A DNA stretch of 55,270 bases from Deltaproteobacteria bacterium. GTDB taxonomy: Bacteria > Myxococcota_A > UBA9042 > PHBI01 > JACKFB01. Shown here piece after piece: positions 33,939 through 42,507 of the stretch. The notes under the pieces were generated by a model. That model ran no database searches. It saw only the letters and a list, made by a program, of their open reading frames with translations, and was not told where the DNA came from. A program made the translations under genes and the position numbers. Position 1 is the first letter of the stretch. Each line of letters opens with the position of its first letter. The stretch is taken from assembly GCA_020632695.1 (NCBI GenBank), contig JACKFB010000024.1, forward strand, positions 1 to 55,270, read 5' to 3'.

Positions 33939-34994
33939 TCAGCGGCCCGCGAGCAACGCCCGGGCGGCGTCGTGGAAGCGCGGGCGGAACGCGCGCATGG
34001 CGGCCTGGGTGTGCGGGCCTCCGGCGCTGCGATTGGAGAGCAGCACGATGGTGGTGCGCTGCTCGCGGTCCAGCCACACGCTGGTGCCCGTGTAGCCGAG
34101 GTGGCCCACGGCGTGGGGCGACACGGTGGTCCCCGCCGAGCTGGCGCCGGGCGTGGGCGTGTCGAAGCCGAGCACCCAGGTCGGGCGGACGCCGTCGGGC
34201 CCGGCCGGTGCGCGCTCGGCGAGGTCCCAGAAGCGCTGCACCACGCCGGTGGGCACGCTCGCGGGCAGGCCGGCGTCGGCGCGCCCCAGGTCGATGGCCC
34301 AGGCGCCGGTGGCCTCGAGGGTGGCGAAGAGGCCCGCGTGGCCGGCGGCGCCGCCCAGGGCCCAGGCGTTCAGGTCCTCCACCTCGCCGCGGAGCACGCG
34401 CCCGCGGCGGGGGCAAAGGCGCCCCGGCACGAAGCGCTCGGGGTGTCGGGCGGGCTCCGTGCCCGAGAAGCCGGCGATCAGGGCACGCAGCGGGCGACCC
34501 AGGCGCCGCTCGAGGTGATCGGCCAGCACGATGAAGCCGAGGTCGCTGTAGATCGTCTGCGGCGGCGCTGCGCGCGGCAGCTCCGCGATGAGGCGCAGGG
34601 CCACGCGGCGAGCTTCGATGCTGCCGGGCGTCCACCGCCCCAGCGCCTGGTCGAGCATCGCCGGCAGGTCGCAGAGCGCCGGAAGGCCCGAGCGGTGGGC
34701 CAGCAGCGCGCGGACGGTGACCGGCGCCCCGGGCAGCGCGGGCACCACCTCGTCCAGAGACAGCCACCCGGCTGCCACCCCGCGCATGCACAGGGTCACC
34801 ACGGCCATGGGCTTGGTGAGCGAGGCCAGGTCCCACAGGCTGTCGAGCCGCGCGCCGCCGGCGCAGGCCACCGCACGCACCCGGTGCTCCGAGGCGATGA
34901 GCGCGCCGGCGCTCGGGAACACCCCCTCCTCGACCCCCCGGGCGAGGAGGTCGGCGAGCCGCGCGTCCAGCCTGCCGGCCGGAGCCCCGCTCAT
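33939..34994 (-). CDS. Serine hydrolase of the beta-lactamase / penicillin-binding fold
   Basis: 351 residues. Motifs of the class C beta-lactamase/DD-peptidase/esterase superfamily are present: SxxK as Ser58-Leu-Thr-Lys61 (LASLTKP), the Tyr motif YSD (Tyr149, in TIYSDLGF), and the HLGYTG strand replacing KTG. No signal peptide is visible, so it may be cytosolic. The neighbours are a muropeptide LD-carboxypeptidase and a patatin, which suggests cell-wall recycling or ester hydrolysis rather than drug resistance; this is inference. It starts at 34994, overlapping the upstream stop by 4 nt (ATGA), and is the last gene of the operon. Confidence 0.88.
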   Translation of the reverse strand: MSGAPAGRLDARLADLLARGVEEGVFPSAGALIASEHRVRAVACAGGARLDSLWDLASLTKPMAVVTLCMRGVAAGWLSLDEVVPALPGAPVTVRALLAHRSGLPALCDLPAMLDQALGRWTPGSIEARRVALRLIAELPRAAPPQTIYSDLGFIVLADHLERRLGRPLRALIAGFSGTEPARHPERFVPGRLCPRRGRVLRGEVEDLNAWALGGAAGHAGLFATLEATGAWAIDLGRADAGLPASVPTGVVQRFWDLAERAPAGPDGVRPTWVLGFDTPTPGASSAGTTVSPHAVGHLGYTGTSVWLDREQRTTIVLLSNRSAGGPHTQAAMRAFRPRFHDAARALLAGR

Positions 34995-35899
34995 CGCCGC
35001 AGGACGAGGCGCGCCGGACCGCCCTCGGGGGCGTCCACCAGGGCGCGGTAGCCGGTCGCCTCGCCGAAGGGCAGGGGCGCGTTGCGGCGGTCGTGGCCGA
35101 AGGGGGCGTTGGTGACCACCGGGATGCCCAGGGTCTTCGCCTCCGCCGCGAAGAAGGCGGCCACGGCGGCAGACTGGGTGGCGTCCAGGGCGGAGAAGTC
35201 GCCCAGGACCAGGGCCACGGCGCGGTCGAAGGCCCCGGAGAGGCGGAGCTGGGTGAAGAGGCGATCCACCTTGTAGGCGGGCTCGCCGACCTCCTCGAGC
35301 AGCACCACGCGGCCCTCGAAGCGGGCCTCCCAGGGCGTGCCGACGATCGACGCCAGCATGCAGAGGTTCCCGCCGGCCAGCGCGCCCTCCGCCTGCCCGG
35401 GAGCCAGCGTCACCAGGTCTTCGAAGGGGGCGATGTGGTCGGCGTGCCAGGTCGCCCGGACGCGCGCGATGCTCTCGTCGTCGAGCCGCGGGAGCTGGGT
35501 CATCGGCGGCGCGTGCCAGCCGGGCCAGCCGGCGCGGTCCCAGGCCGAGAGCAGCACCGTGCCGTCGCTGAAGCCCCACAGCGGGACGGGCTCGCCGTCG
35601 AAGAGCTCGCCCTGGCGCCGCGCGGCGTCCAGGGTCCTGAGGGCGCCATAGCCCCCGCGCGCCATCCAGATGGCGCTGGGCCGCGCGACGATGGCGTCTC
35701 GGAGCTGCGTCGCCCGGTGCTCGTCGCTGCCCGCCAGGTGCCCGTCCGCCGCCATCACGCCCTCGCGCCAGCCGGCCGGCCAGTCGGCCGCGATGCCCAG
35801 CTCCGCCAGCCGCGCGAGCCCTGCGTCGAGGGCGTCCGGGTGCAGCGGCCCCGACGGCGCGATGACGCGGACGCCGCGAGCGCTCGCCGCCTCGCTCAT
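34991..35899 (-). CDS. LD-carboxypeptidase (peptidase family S66)
   Basis: 302 residues. S66 enzymes (LdcA, MccF) cleave the L-D bond before the terminal D-Ala of tetrapeptide muropeptides during peptidoglycan recycling, or release nucleoside-peptide adducts. The N-terminus VRVIAPSGPLHPDAL is typical. The catalytic triad fits as Ser111 (LWGFSDGTVLL), Glu202 or Glu203 (VVLLEEVGEPAYKVDRL) and His269 (APFGHDRRNAPLPFG). The ARGGYGALRTL motif precedes the serine strand as in the family. There is no signal peptide, consistent with cytoplasmic recycling. It overlaps both neighbours by 4 nt. Confidence 0.93.
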   Translation of the reverse strand: MSEAASARGVRVIAPSGPLHPDALDAGLARLAELGIAADWPAGWREGVMAADGHLAGSDEHRATQLRDAIVARPSAIWMARGGYGALRTLDAARRQGELFDGEPVPLWGFSDGTVLLSAWDRAGWPGWHAPPMTQLPRLDDESIARVRATWHADHIAPFEDLVTLAPGQAEGALAGGNLCMLASIVGTPWEARFEGRVVLLEEVGEPAYKVDRLFTQLRLSGAFDRAVALVLGDFSALDATQSAAVAAFFAAEAKTLGIPVVTNAPFGHDRRNAPLPFGEATGYRALVDAPEGGPARLVLRR

Positions 35900-37251
35900 C
35901 CGCCGCTCGAGACCAGGCGCAGCCCCGCGCGCCGCGAGCGCGACTCCTCCATCACGTCCAGCTTGGCGGTGGGCCCGCTGGCCTCGCGGATGGCGGCGAA
36001 CTCGCCCTCGAGGGCCTCGATGTCGGCCTGGATGCCGTAGGCGCCCAGGATCTCGCGCAGCGGCTCGAAGTGCTTCTCCAGCGAGGTCTTCACCGACTGG
36101 TAGCCGTGCGTGGCCGCCTCGGCCCGCGCCCAGAAGGCCAGCGGATTCATCGAGAAGAAGCGCGCGTCGGTCTCCGCCGGCTCGATGAGGATGCAGTCGC
36201 CGCGGAACCCCTCGTCGAGGCGCAGCTTCTCGATCCCCAGGCGCAGGCGGCTGTGCAGCATGGTGCGGAAGGCCTGGTTGAGGACGGCCCCCATGCCCAT
36301 GTCCGCCAGCGAGCGCTGGTCGTGAGTGCCCTGGCGGTAGCGGTAGTTCATGAAGGGGCGGAAGGGGTTGTAGCAGACGATCAGCTCGGCCCCGTGGCGC
36401 GCGGCCGTCGAGATGTTGGCCGTCTTGCGCAGGGCGCCGTCCAGGTAGTCCTGCTCACGGCCGGCGGGGCCGATGCGCGCCGGCTTGAAGAAGCCGGGGA
36501 TGGCCGTGGATGCCTGCACCGACTCGGAGATGGAGACCGAGTAGTCCTCGTCGTGACCGAACACGACGCCCTGGGCGGTGTTCAGGTTGGTCGCGACGAC
36601 GTAGAGGCTCTTGCCCGTGCGCAGCTTGTGCTGGCGGAAGTCGTTGGGCACGTCGTTGCGAGCCAGGTTGTGCTCGACGTAGTCGGCGATGCGCCGGTTG
36701 TCGAAGAGCCCCGACGGCAGGTAGCTGCCCAGATCCTCGATGGGCCCGGCGTCCAGCACCTCGCCGAAGGGCGCCAGCAGCGCCTCGGCCGTGGAGAGCC
36801 GCGGGCGCTTGATGAAGGCGGCGGCTCGCCGGCGGATCTCGTCGCGCCGCGACGGAAGCCCGCGCAGGAGCGCCAGGGGGGTCCACGGCACCGCCCGCGC
36901 CATGTCGCGGGTCAGGCGCGCCGGGCCACCGACCACGTCCCGCCACGCCGGGTTGTAGAAGTCGGCGTAGCTGAACTGGGTGAGGCGCCCGTCGCTGCCG
37001 CGCAGCGCCTGCATCAGCTCGAAGGGCTCGATGCCGGCCGAGAGCGGCGCGGCGATGAGGGCGCCCGCGGAGATGCCTACGTAGATGTCGAAGTCGGTGA
37101 CGCTGAAGTTCTTCAGGAACCGGTTGAGCGCCAGCAGCCCTCCGACCTTGAACGCGCCGCCCGAGATCGCCCCGCCGGCGAGCACCAGGGCCTTGCGCGC
37201 CTCCGGGCGAGGACGCGACAGGTTCGACTTCTGGACGATGGTGATGCCCAT
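35896..37251 (-). CDS. Patatin-like phospholipase / acyl hydrolase
   Basis: 451 residues. The N-terminal oxyanion loop is LVLAGGAISGGAFKVGGL, the nucleophile elbow GISAG (Ser61) and the Asp of the dyad lies in DYLDGAL. The intervening region is longer than in plant patatin. These are serine-Asp lipid acyl hydrolases; the substrate is unknown. The ATG at 37251 has GGAG 6 nt upstream; the longer frame upstream has no such site. It is 93 bp downstream of the PhyH gene, a gap holding a small inverted repeat (37271-37293), and overlaps the LD-carboxypeptidase gene (ATGA). Confidence 0.9.
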   Translation of the reverse strand: MGITIVQKSNLSRPRPEARKALVLAGGAISGGAFKVGGLLALNRFLKNFSVTDFDIYVGISAGALIAAPLSAGIEPFELMQALRGSDGRLTQFSYADFYNPAWRDVVGGPARLTRDMARAVPWTPLALLRGLPSRRDEIRRRAAAFIKRPRLSTAEALLAPFGEVLDAGPIEDLGSYLPSGLFDNRRIADYVEHNLARNDVPNDFRQHKLRTGKSLYVVATNLNTAQGVVFGHDEDYSVSISESVQASTAIPGFFKPARIGPAGREQDYLDGALRKTANISTAARHGAELIVCYNPFRPFMNYRYRQGTHDQRSLADMGMGAVLNQAFRTMLHSRLRLGIEKLRLDEGFRGDCILIEPAETDARFFSMNPLAFWARAEAATHGYQSVKTSLEKHFEPLREILGAYGIQADIEALEGEFAAIREASGPTAKLDVMEESRSRRAGLRLVSSGG

Positions 37252-37344
37252 CCAGCGCTCCGGCCCACGGGGAAACTCGTGGCCAGGATACGGGCCGGCG
37301 CCCCCGGGCAGCAAGAAGCCCCACGCTTGGTGGAGCGGGTTCGG

Positions 37345-38223
37345 TCAGCCCACCAGCTTCTGCAGGCGGTGGTAGAAGGGGGTAGGGCTGGATTCGTCCT
37401 TCGGCTGGTAGGGGCCGTTCAGGAAGGGCACGTACATGACCCGCCGCCGGCTGGCCTCGCCCTCGACCAGGGCTCGAGCCACCCGGTGCCAGAGGCGACC
37501 GTCGTGGATCGTCAGATCGCCGGCGCGGGCCTCCAGGCAGACCTCGCGCGGGTCGGTGCGGTTGTCGAGGAAGTAGAGCTTGCCGAAGGCCATCCGGAAG
37601 AAGCCCTGCTTGTGGGTGCCGGGCAGGATGCGCAGGCCGCCCTTGGCGAGGGGCGAGTCGTCGAGATAGAGGCCCACGTTGAGCATGGGGCCCGGCATCC
37701 GCAGGTAGAAGAGGTCCCGCAGGCCGTCGGTGTGCCAGCCGAGCTGCTTGTAGGTCGAGCCCTCGACGTTGACGTAGTGGTTGACCACCACGCCGTCCTT
37801 CTCGTCCTCGCCCACCCGGCAGTCCTCGCCGATGAGCGCCTTGACCGGCTCGAAGCGGGGATCGTTGACCAGGCGGTGGAAGTTCTCGCCGAAGCGCGAC
37901 GTGAAGGCGAAGCGCTGCACCATCGGCTTGCCGTCCACGTCCATGCCGTAGCGCACGGGGATGCCGTTGACCTTGGTGCGGCCCTCGGCGATCCACCGGG
38001 CCTGCACGGTGGCCATGTCCTGGCGCAGCCCCTCGACCTCGTCGGGCGAGATGAAGCCCTCGAAGTGCAGGAACCCGTAGGTGTCGAAGAAGGCGCGCTG
38101 CTCGTCGGTCAGGCGCTCGCCGAGGCGGAAGCGGGTGCTGACCGGCGGCGTCTCGACGGCGCTGGCGGGCGCGGCGGCGGCGGCGGGGGGGCGGGCGTCG
38201 GTGTCGTCGAGCGCGGCGCTCAT
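37345..38223 (-). CDS. Phytanoyl-CoA dioxygenase (PhyH) family protein
   Basis: 292 residues. These Fe(II)/2-oxoglutarate oxygenases hydroxylate hydrophobic or natural-product substrates. The facial triad is visible as His164-x-Asp166 (LGWHTDGLRD) and a distal His (probably His246 in LTIHDGRLWHRV). An Arg that could bind 2-oxoglutarate occurs in EASRRRVMYVPF. The N-terminal DEQRAFFDTYGFLHFEGF matches the family's opening. A low-complexity Ala/Pro linker precedes it. The ATG overlaps the TetR stop by 4 nt, so this enzyme is the regulator's likely first target. Confidence 0.9.
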   Translation of the reverse strand: MSAALDDTDARPPAAAAAPASAVETPPVSTRFRLGERLTDEQRAFFDTYGFLHFEGFISPDEVEGLRQDMATVQARWIAEGRTKVNGIPVRYGMDVDGKPMVQRFAFTSRFGENFHRLVNDPRFEPVKALIGEDCRVGEDEKDGVVVNHYVNVEGSTYKQLGWHTDGLRDLFYLRMPGPMLNVGLYLDDSPLAKGGLRILPGTHKQGFFRMAFGKLYFLDNRTDPREVCLEARAGDLTIHDGRLWHRVARALVEGEASRRRVMYVPFLNGPYQPKDESSPTPFYHRLQKLVG

Positions 38224-38825
38224 GTGGCGATGTCCCTGGCGATGAGTGATTCGGCGACGGTGGTGAGGATTCCGATGATGGCGGCGCGGGTCTCCGCGTC
38301 GCTCGTGGTGCCGAGCGCGACACGGTTGTCGGCCTCGGCGTTGGTGGCGAAGCGCAGCACCAGATGGGTCAGCGCGCTGATGAGCCGGCGGGCGCGCAGC
38401 GGCGGGACCTTGAGCGCGGCGCCCAGCAGGGTGCTCACCAGGTCGAGGGTGGGGCCCATCTGGCGGACGCGCAGCTCGTCGCCCACGCCGCCGCTGTCGA
38501 CGATGTTGCGCAGGAGCAGGCGCATGTGGTCGCGGCGCGCGGCCACGAAGTCCCACGTGATGGCGATCAGATCGGTGAGCGGCATGCCCGGCCCGACCTC
38601 GTCGCGCAGCGCCGCCAGGTCCGCGTACACCCGGTCGATGGCTGCCTGGTAGAGCTGCGCCTTGCCCCCGAAGTGGTACGCGATGGCGGCGGCCGTCACG
38701 CCGATCTCCGAGGCGATGTTGGCCAGCGAGGTGCCCTCGTAGCCGCGGCTCGCGAAGATCTGTATCGCCGCCGCCAGCGCCTCCTGGCGGGTCGCCGACG
38801 CCGTCCTGCCCTTGATGCGCGCCAT
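38220..38825 (-). CDS. TetR-family transcriptional regulator
   Basis: 201 residues. The N-terminal helix-turn-helix is typical: ALAAAIQIFASRGYEGTSLANIASEIGVTAAAIAYHFGGKAQLYQAAI. The C-terminal ligand domain is all-helical. It is first in a minus-strand operon with PhyH, patatin, LD-carboxypeptidase and the beta-lactamase-fold hydrolase, and probably represses it in response to a hydrophobic ligand. The ATG at 38825 was chosen over a GTG at 38837 because only it has a G-rich ribosome site. The upstream gap contains palindromes that could be its operator. Confidence 0.92.
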   Translation of the reverse strand: MARIKGRTASATRQEALAAAIQIFASRGYEGTSLANIASEIGVTAAAIAYHFGGKAQLYQAAIDRVYADLAALRDEVGPGMPLTDLIAITWDFVAARRDHMRLLLRNIVDSGGVGDELRVRQMGPTLDLVSTLLGAALKVPPLRARRLISALTHLVLRFATNAEADNRVALGTTSDAETRAAIIGILTTVAESLIARDIAT

Positions 38826-38840
38826 GTGCCCCCGCACTGC

Positions 38841-38869
38841 AATTGAACGCAGTGTTAATTGATATCAAC
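38841..38869. promoter_or_regulatory. AT-rich palindromic region upstream of tetR (candidate operator)
   Basis: This is the only AT-rich stretch between tetR and the divergent NfeD gene. It contains TGAAC-GCAGT-GTTAA (4 of 5 paired) and the perfect palindrome TTGATATCAA (38859-38868). On the minus strand TTGATA could act as a -35 box. TetR autoregulation from here is inferred from position only. Confidence 0.4.
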
Positions 38870-38994
38870 GGGACCACGGCGACACAACGGAATTCGCGCC
38901 CCGCGCTGTCACGCGGCGGGTGTTGCCAGCGCGCCCCGGGTCTGGAACCATCGAGCAGATCCCAGACTTCCGCTCCACCACGGATCCGTCCTCA

Positions 38995-39690
38995 ATGCTC
39001 ACGCTGTACTTCGCGTGTCTGGCCGTCGGGGGCGTGCTGGTCGCGCTCTCCGCCTTCGCGGGCGCGGCCGACGCCGACGCTGGCGGTGACCTCCACCATG
39101 ACTTCGACGCGGGCGACGCCGACGCCGCCGGGGCGGACGTCGACGGCGGCTTCGACCACGAGCTCGGCGACGCGGGCGACCACGATCTGGGCCATGACGC
39201 CTACCACCCCTCGGCCGCCGACGCCGCCCACGGGGTCAAGGACGGGGCGGCCGCGCGCAAGCTGTGGCTCCCGTTCTCGTCCATGCGCTTCTGGACCTTC
39301 GGCAGCGCGGCGTTCGGCCTCACCGGGGTGCTGCTCACCGCGCTGGGGACGGTGTCGGCCCTCGTGGTGTTGCTGGCCGCGGCGGCCACCGGCACCGGCG
39401 TCGGCACCGCGGTGGCCTACGCCATGCACCACCTGCGCCGACCGGTGAACGCCGACGCGGTCGAGCGCTCCGACTACCCGGGCCAGGTGGGCGAGCTGCT
39501 GCTCCCGCTCCGCCCCGGCGCCACCAGCCGCATCCGCCTGCGGATCCGCCACCGCGAGCTGGTCATGCTCGCGCGCAGCACCGAGGCGCTCGAGCTGCCC
39601 CGCGGCGCCCGCGTCGTGGTGCTCGCCCTCGACGAGGACGGCCACGCGCTGGTCGCGCCCGAAGACCGCCTCTACGTCCCCGAATCATAG
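38995..39690 (+). CDS. NfeD/YqiJ-like membrane protein
   Basis: 231 residues. One N-terminal membrane helix (LTLYFACLAVGGVLVALSAF) is followed by a 55-residue linker unusually rich in Asp, His, Ala and Gly (DLHHDFDAGDADAAGADVDGG, FDHELGDAGDHDLGHDAYH). A pair of helices comes next (FWTFGSAAFGLTGVLLTALG; VSALVVLLAAAATG), then a C-terminal OB-like beta domain (GQVGELLLPLRPG ... LPRGARVVVLALDEDGHALV). This plan and the two flotillin genes that follow fit NfeD/YqiJ proteins, which cooperate with flotillins in membrane microdomains. The His/Asp linker could bind metal; that is a guess. Confidence 0.8.
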   Translation: MLTLYFACLAVGGVLVALSAFAGAADADAGGDLHHDFDAGDADAAGADVDGGFDHELGDAGDHDLGHDAYHPSAADAAHGVKDGAAARKLWLPFSSMRFWTFGSAAFGLTGVLLTALGTVSALVVLLAAAATGTGVGTAVAYAMHHLRRPVNADAVERSDYPGQVGELLLPLRPGATSRIRLRIRHRELVMLARSTEALELPRGARVVVLALDEDGHALVAPEDRLYVPES

Positions 39691-39747
39691 GAGCCTCGCG
39701 CTCCCTGCCCGCCCCCGCGCCCGCGCCACCACGCCCTGGAGCACGCC

Positions 39748-41046
39748 TTGGACATCGGTCAGATCGTCGTCGGACTCGTCATCGCGGGCGCCGCCCTGGG
39801 CGGGCTCTTCCTGCTCTTCTCCTTCATCCGGGCCTTCCTCGTCATCGGGCGCCCCAACGAGCTGCTCGTCTTCTCCGGGCGTCCCTACCGCCTGGAGTCG
39901 GGCGAGCGCGTCGGGTTCCGGCTGATCCGCGGCGGGCGCAGCATCCGCTGGCCGCTCATCGAGCGCGTCGACCGCATGGACATGACCGTGATGCCCGTCG
40001 ACATCCAGATCCGCAACGCCTACGCGAAGGGCAACATCCCCATCAACGTGGACGCGGTCGCCAACGCCAAGATCACCAGCGACCCCAACACGATCCACCA
40101 CGCGACCGAGCGCTTCCTCGGCAAGGACCGCGCCGAGATCCGCCAGGTGGCCAAGGAGACGCTGGAGGGCACCCTGCGCGGGGTCATCGCCCAGCTCACC
40201 CCCGAGGAGATCAACCACGACCGGCAGAAGCTCTCGGAGCGGCTCAAGGCGGAGGTGGCCGACGATCTCGGGCGCATGGGGCTGCAGGTCGACACCTTCA
40301 AGATCCAGCACATCTACGACGAGGTGAAGTACCTCGACTCCATCGGGCGCATCCGTACGGCCGAGGTGCTGCGCGACGCCGAGATCGCCGAGTCGGACGC
40401 GGCGCGCGAGGCCGACCAGGCCATCGCCGCGGCCGAGTCGCGCGGGCGGGTCGCGGTGGCCCAGGCCGAGGCGGCGGTGGTCGAGAAGCACAACGATCTC
40501 CAGCGCATCCTGGCCGAGCTGGAGGCCCGCTGCCGATCGGAGGAGGAGCGCACCGCGGCGGCGGGACGCGAGGCTCGCGCCAAGGCCATGCAGCAGCTCC
40601 AGAAGATCCGCGGCTCGCTCGAGGCCCTGCGCCTGGAGGCCGAGCAGGTCATCCCGGCCGACCGGGGGCGCGCCGCCAGCGAGCTGCGGGCGGCCGGAGA
40701 CGCGGCCATCCGCTCGGAGACGGGTCGCGCCCAGGCCGAGTCACTGGGCGCGCTGCAGGCGGCCTGGCGCGAGGCGGGGAGCCGGGCGCCGGAGATCTTC
40801 CTGCTGCAGCAGCTCGAGTCGGTCCTGGCCGAGGTGGCCCGCGCGGCCAGCGCCGTGTCGGTCAAGAGCGTCAACGTCATCGACTCGGGCGACGGTCGCA
40901 GCCTGGCGCGCCACGTGGGCGGCTACCCGGCCATCGTCGCCGAGATCCTCGACCGCATCCGCGACACGGTCGGCATCGACGTCCCGTCGCTCCTGCTCAG
41001 CGACGCGGTCCGCCGCGCCAGCACCAAGGGAGGCCCCCGTGGCTGA
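39748..41046 (+). CDS. Flotillin-like SPFH-domain protein (first of a pair)
   Basis: 432 residues. An N-terminal membrane anchor (IVVGLVIAGAALGGLFLLFSFI) is followed by the SPFH domain (about 45-210: NELLVFSGRPYRLESG, MDMTVMPVDIQIRNAYAKGNIPINVDAVANAKI, AKETLEGTLRGVIAQLTPEEI). A long Ala/Glu/Arg coiled coil (210-370) carries repeated AEA-type heptads. Flotillins oligomerise on the inner membrane and organise microdomains. The start is TTG at 39748 with GGAG 7 nt upstream. It overlaps the next flotillin gene by 8 nt. Confidence 0.92.
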   Translation: MDIGQIVVGLVIAGAALGGLFLLFSFIRAFLVIGRPNELLVFSGRPYRLESGERVGFRLIRGGRSIRWPLIERVDRMDMTVMPVDIQIRNAYAKGNIPINVDAVANAKITSDPNTIHHATERFLGKDRAEIRQVAKETLEGTLRGVIAQLTPEEINHDRQKLSERLKAEVADDLGRMGLQVDTFKIQHIYDEVKYLDSIGRIRTAEVLRDAEIAESDAAREADQAIAAAESRGRVAVAQAEAAVVEKHNDLQRILAELEARCRSEEERTAAAGREARAKAMQQLQKIRGSLEALRLEAEQVIPADRGRAASELRAAGDAAIRSETGRAQAESLGALQAAWREAGSRAPEIFLLQQLESVLAEVARAASAVSVKSVNVIDSGDGRSLARHVGGYPAIVAEILDRIRDTVGIDVPSLLLSDAVRRASTKGGPRG

Positions 41047-42313
41047 GTTCCTCGGAATCGTCATCGGCGTCGTGCTCCTGGGCCTCGTGGCCGCGGTCTT
41101 CGCCATCAAGCGCATCCTCTTCATCGTGCAGCCGTCCGAGGTGGTCATCATCTCCGGTCCGCGCAAGCCCGGGCAGCGGGTCGGCTACCGCTTCATCCGC
41201 GGGGGGCGCGGGGTGCGCATCCCCTTCCTCGAGCTGGTCGACCGCATGGACCTCACGACGATGGGCGTCGACGTCCAGGTGCGGAACGGCTACTCGCGCG
41301 ACGGGATCCCGTTGAACATCCAGGGGGTCGCCAACATCAAGATCGACGGCGATCCGCCCGGGCTCGACAACGCCGTCGAGAAGCTGATGGGCAAGAGCCG
41401 TGAGCAGATCGCCCGCATCGCGCGCGAGACGCTGGAGGGCAACCTGCGCGGGGTGCTGGCGCGCCTCACCCCGGAGCAGGTCAACGAGGACAAGGAGAGC
41501 TTCGCCGGCGAGCTCATCGAGGAGGCCGAGGTCGACCTGCAGCGGCTCGGGCTGGTGCTGGACACCCTGAAGATCCAGACCGTGGCAGACGATGTCGGCT
41601 ACCTGGACTCCATCGGGCGGGCGAAGAACGCCGAGCTGGTCAAGCGGGCCCGGATCGCCGAGGCCGAGCGCAAGGCCGAGGCGGCCATCCGCTCCGCCGC
41701 GAACATGCAGCAGACCCGCGTGTCCCAGATCCTGGCCGAGGTCGAGACCGCCCGCGCGCAGTCCGAGAAGCGCCTCATCGACGCGCGCACCCAGCGCGCC
41801 GCCGAGGTGGCCCGCGAAGAGAGCGTCGTGCTGTCCGACATCGCGCGGGCCGAGAGCGAGCTGGCCGTGCAGACCGCGCGCATCGAGGAGGTCAAGCTGG
41901 CCTTGGACGCCGACGTGGTCGCCCCGGCCAAGGCTTATCGGGCCCAGAAGGAGGCGGAGGCGCGGGCCGCGGTGGCCCCCATCGTCGAGGACGGCAAGGC
42001 GTCGGCCGAGGGCCTGCGCAAGCTCGCCGCGCGCTGGGCCGAGTCGGGCGACCAGGCGCGTGAGATCTTCCTGCTGGAGAAGCTGGACTCGCTGGTCAAG
42101 CTCCTGGTCGACACGGTGCAGGACGTCAGCATCGACCGGATGACCATCATCGGCGAGGGCGACGCGACGACGGCGGGCCGCAGCGCCAACCTGGTCGAGC
42201 AGCTCCGGTCGGCCACCGGCGTCGATCTGGCGGACCTGGCGCGGCGAGTCGGCGCGGGCGTGACCGGCTCGGGTCCGCCGCCGGTGCCCCGGCGCGAGCC
42301 GCCCACGCGCTGA
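41039..42313 (+). CDS. Flotillin-like SPFH-domain protein (second of a pair)
   Basis: 424 residues, a paralogue of the preceding gene. It has a membrane anchor (LGIVIGVVLLGLVAAVFAI), an SPFH domain (PSEVVIISGPRKPGQRVGYR, VDRMDLTTMGVDVQVRNGYSRDGIPLNIQGVANIKI, RETLEGNLRGVLARLTPEQV) and a coiled coil to about 350. The C-terminus is Pro-rich. The GTG at 41039 has GGAGG about 7 nt upstream. The two proteins probably form a hetero-oligomer, as paired flotillins do elsewhere. After the stop an inverted repeat (GGGGGTTC ... GAACACCCC, about 42323-42346) may act as terminator. Confidence 0.92.
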   Translation: MAEFLGIVIGVVLLGLVAAVFAIKRILFIVQPSEVVIISGPRKPGQRVGYRFIRGGRGVRIPFLELVDRMDLTTMGVDVQVRNGYSRDGIPLNIQGVANIKIDGDPPGLDNAVEKLMGKSREQIARIARETLEGNLRGVLARLTPEQVNEDKESFAGELIEEAEVDLQRLGLVLDTLKIQTVADDVGYLDSIGRAKNAELVKRARIAEAERKAEAAIRSAANMQQTRVSQILAEVETARAQSEKRLIDARTQRAAEVAREESVVLSDIARAESELAVQTARIEEVKLALDADVVAPAKAYRAQKEAEARAAVAPIVEDGKASAEGLRKLAARWAESGDQAREIFLLEKLDSLVKLLVDTVQDVSIDRMTIIGEGDATTAGRSANLVEQLRSATGVDLADLARRVGAGVTGSGPPPVPRREPPTR

Positions 42314-42412
42314 CGGGCGCGGGGGGGTTCCGCGAAACGAACACCCCGCGGTGGCGCGTATCCGGCTGATACAAAAGGCGTTTCCGGGGTGATCCCTCGG
42401 CTCTGGAGCGCG

Positions 42413-42442
42413 TTGACACCCCGCGAAGGCCCAGCCTATAAG
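42413..42442 (+). promoter_or_regulatory. Strong sigma-70 promoter for the ompA-family gene
   Basis: TTGACA (42413-42418), 18-bp spacer, TATAAG (42437-42442; 5/6). This is the best housekeeping promoter in the window. It gives a leader of about 58 nt ending in GGAGG before the ATG at 42508. Such strength fits an abundant outer-membrane protein. Confidence 0.8.
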
Positions 42443-42507
42443 CGGCGACTCGCTCTGGGCGCGTCTCGGCGTGCCTCCGCCCCCCGCACACCGCCTCGGA
42501 GGACTCC

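Noticed and set aside
33939..34994. Antibiotic-resistance beta-lactamase
   Set aside because: The fold is shared with esterases and DD-peptidases, no export signal is seen, and the operon context points to recycling; resistance cannot be claimed.
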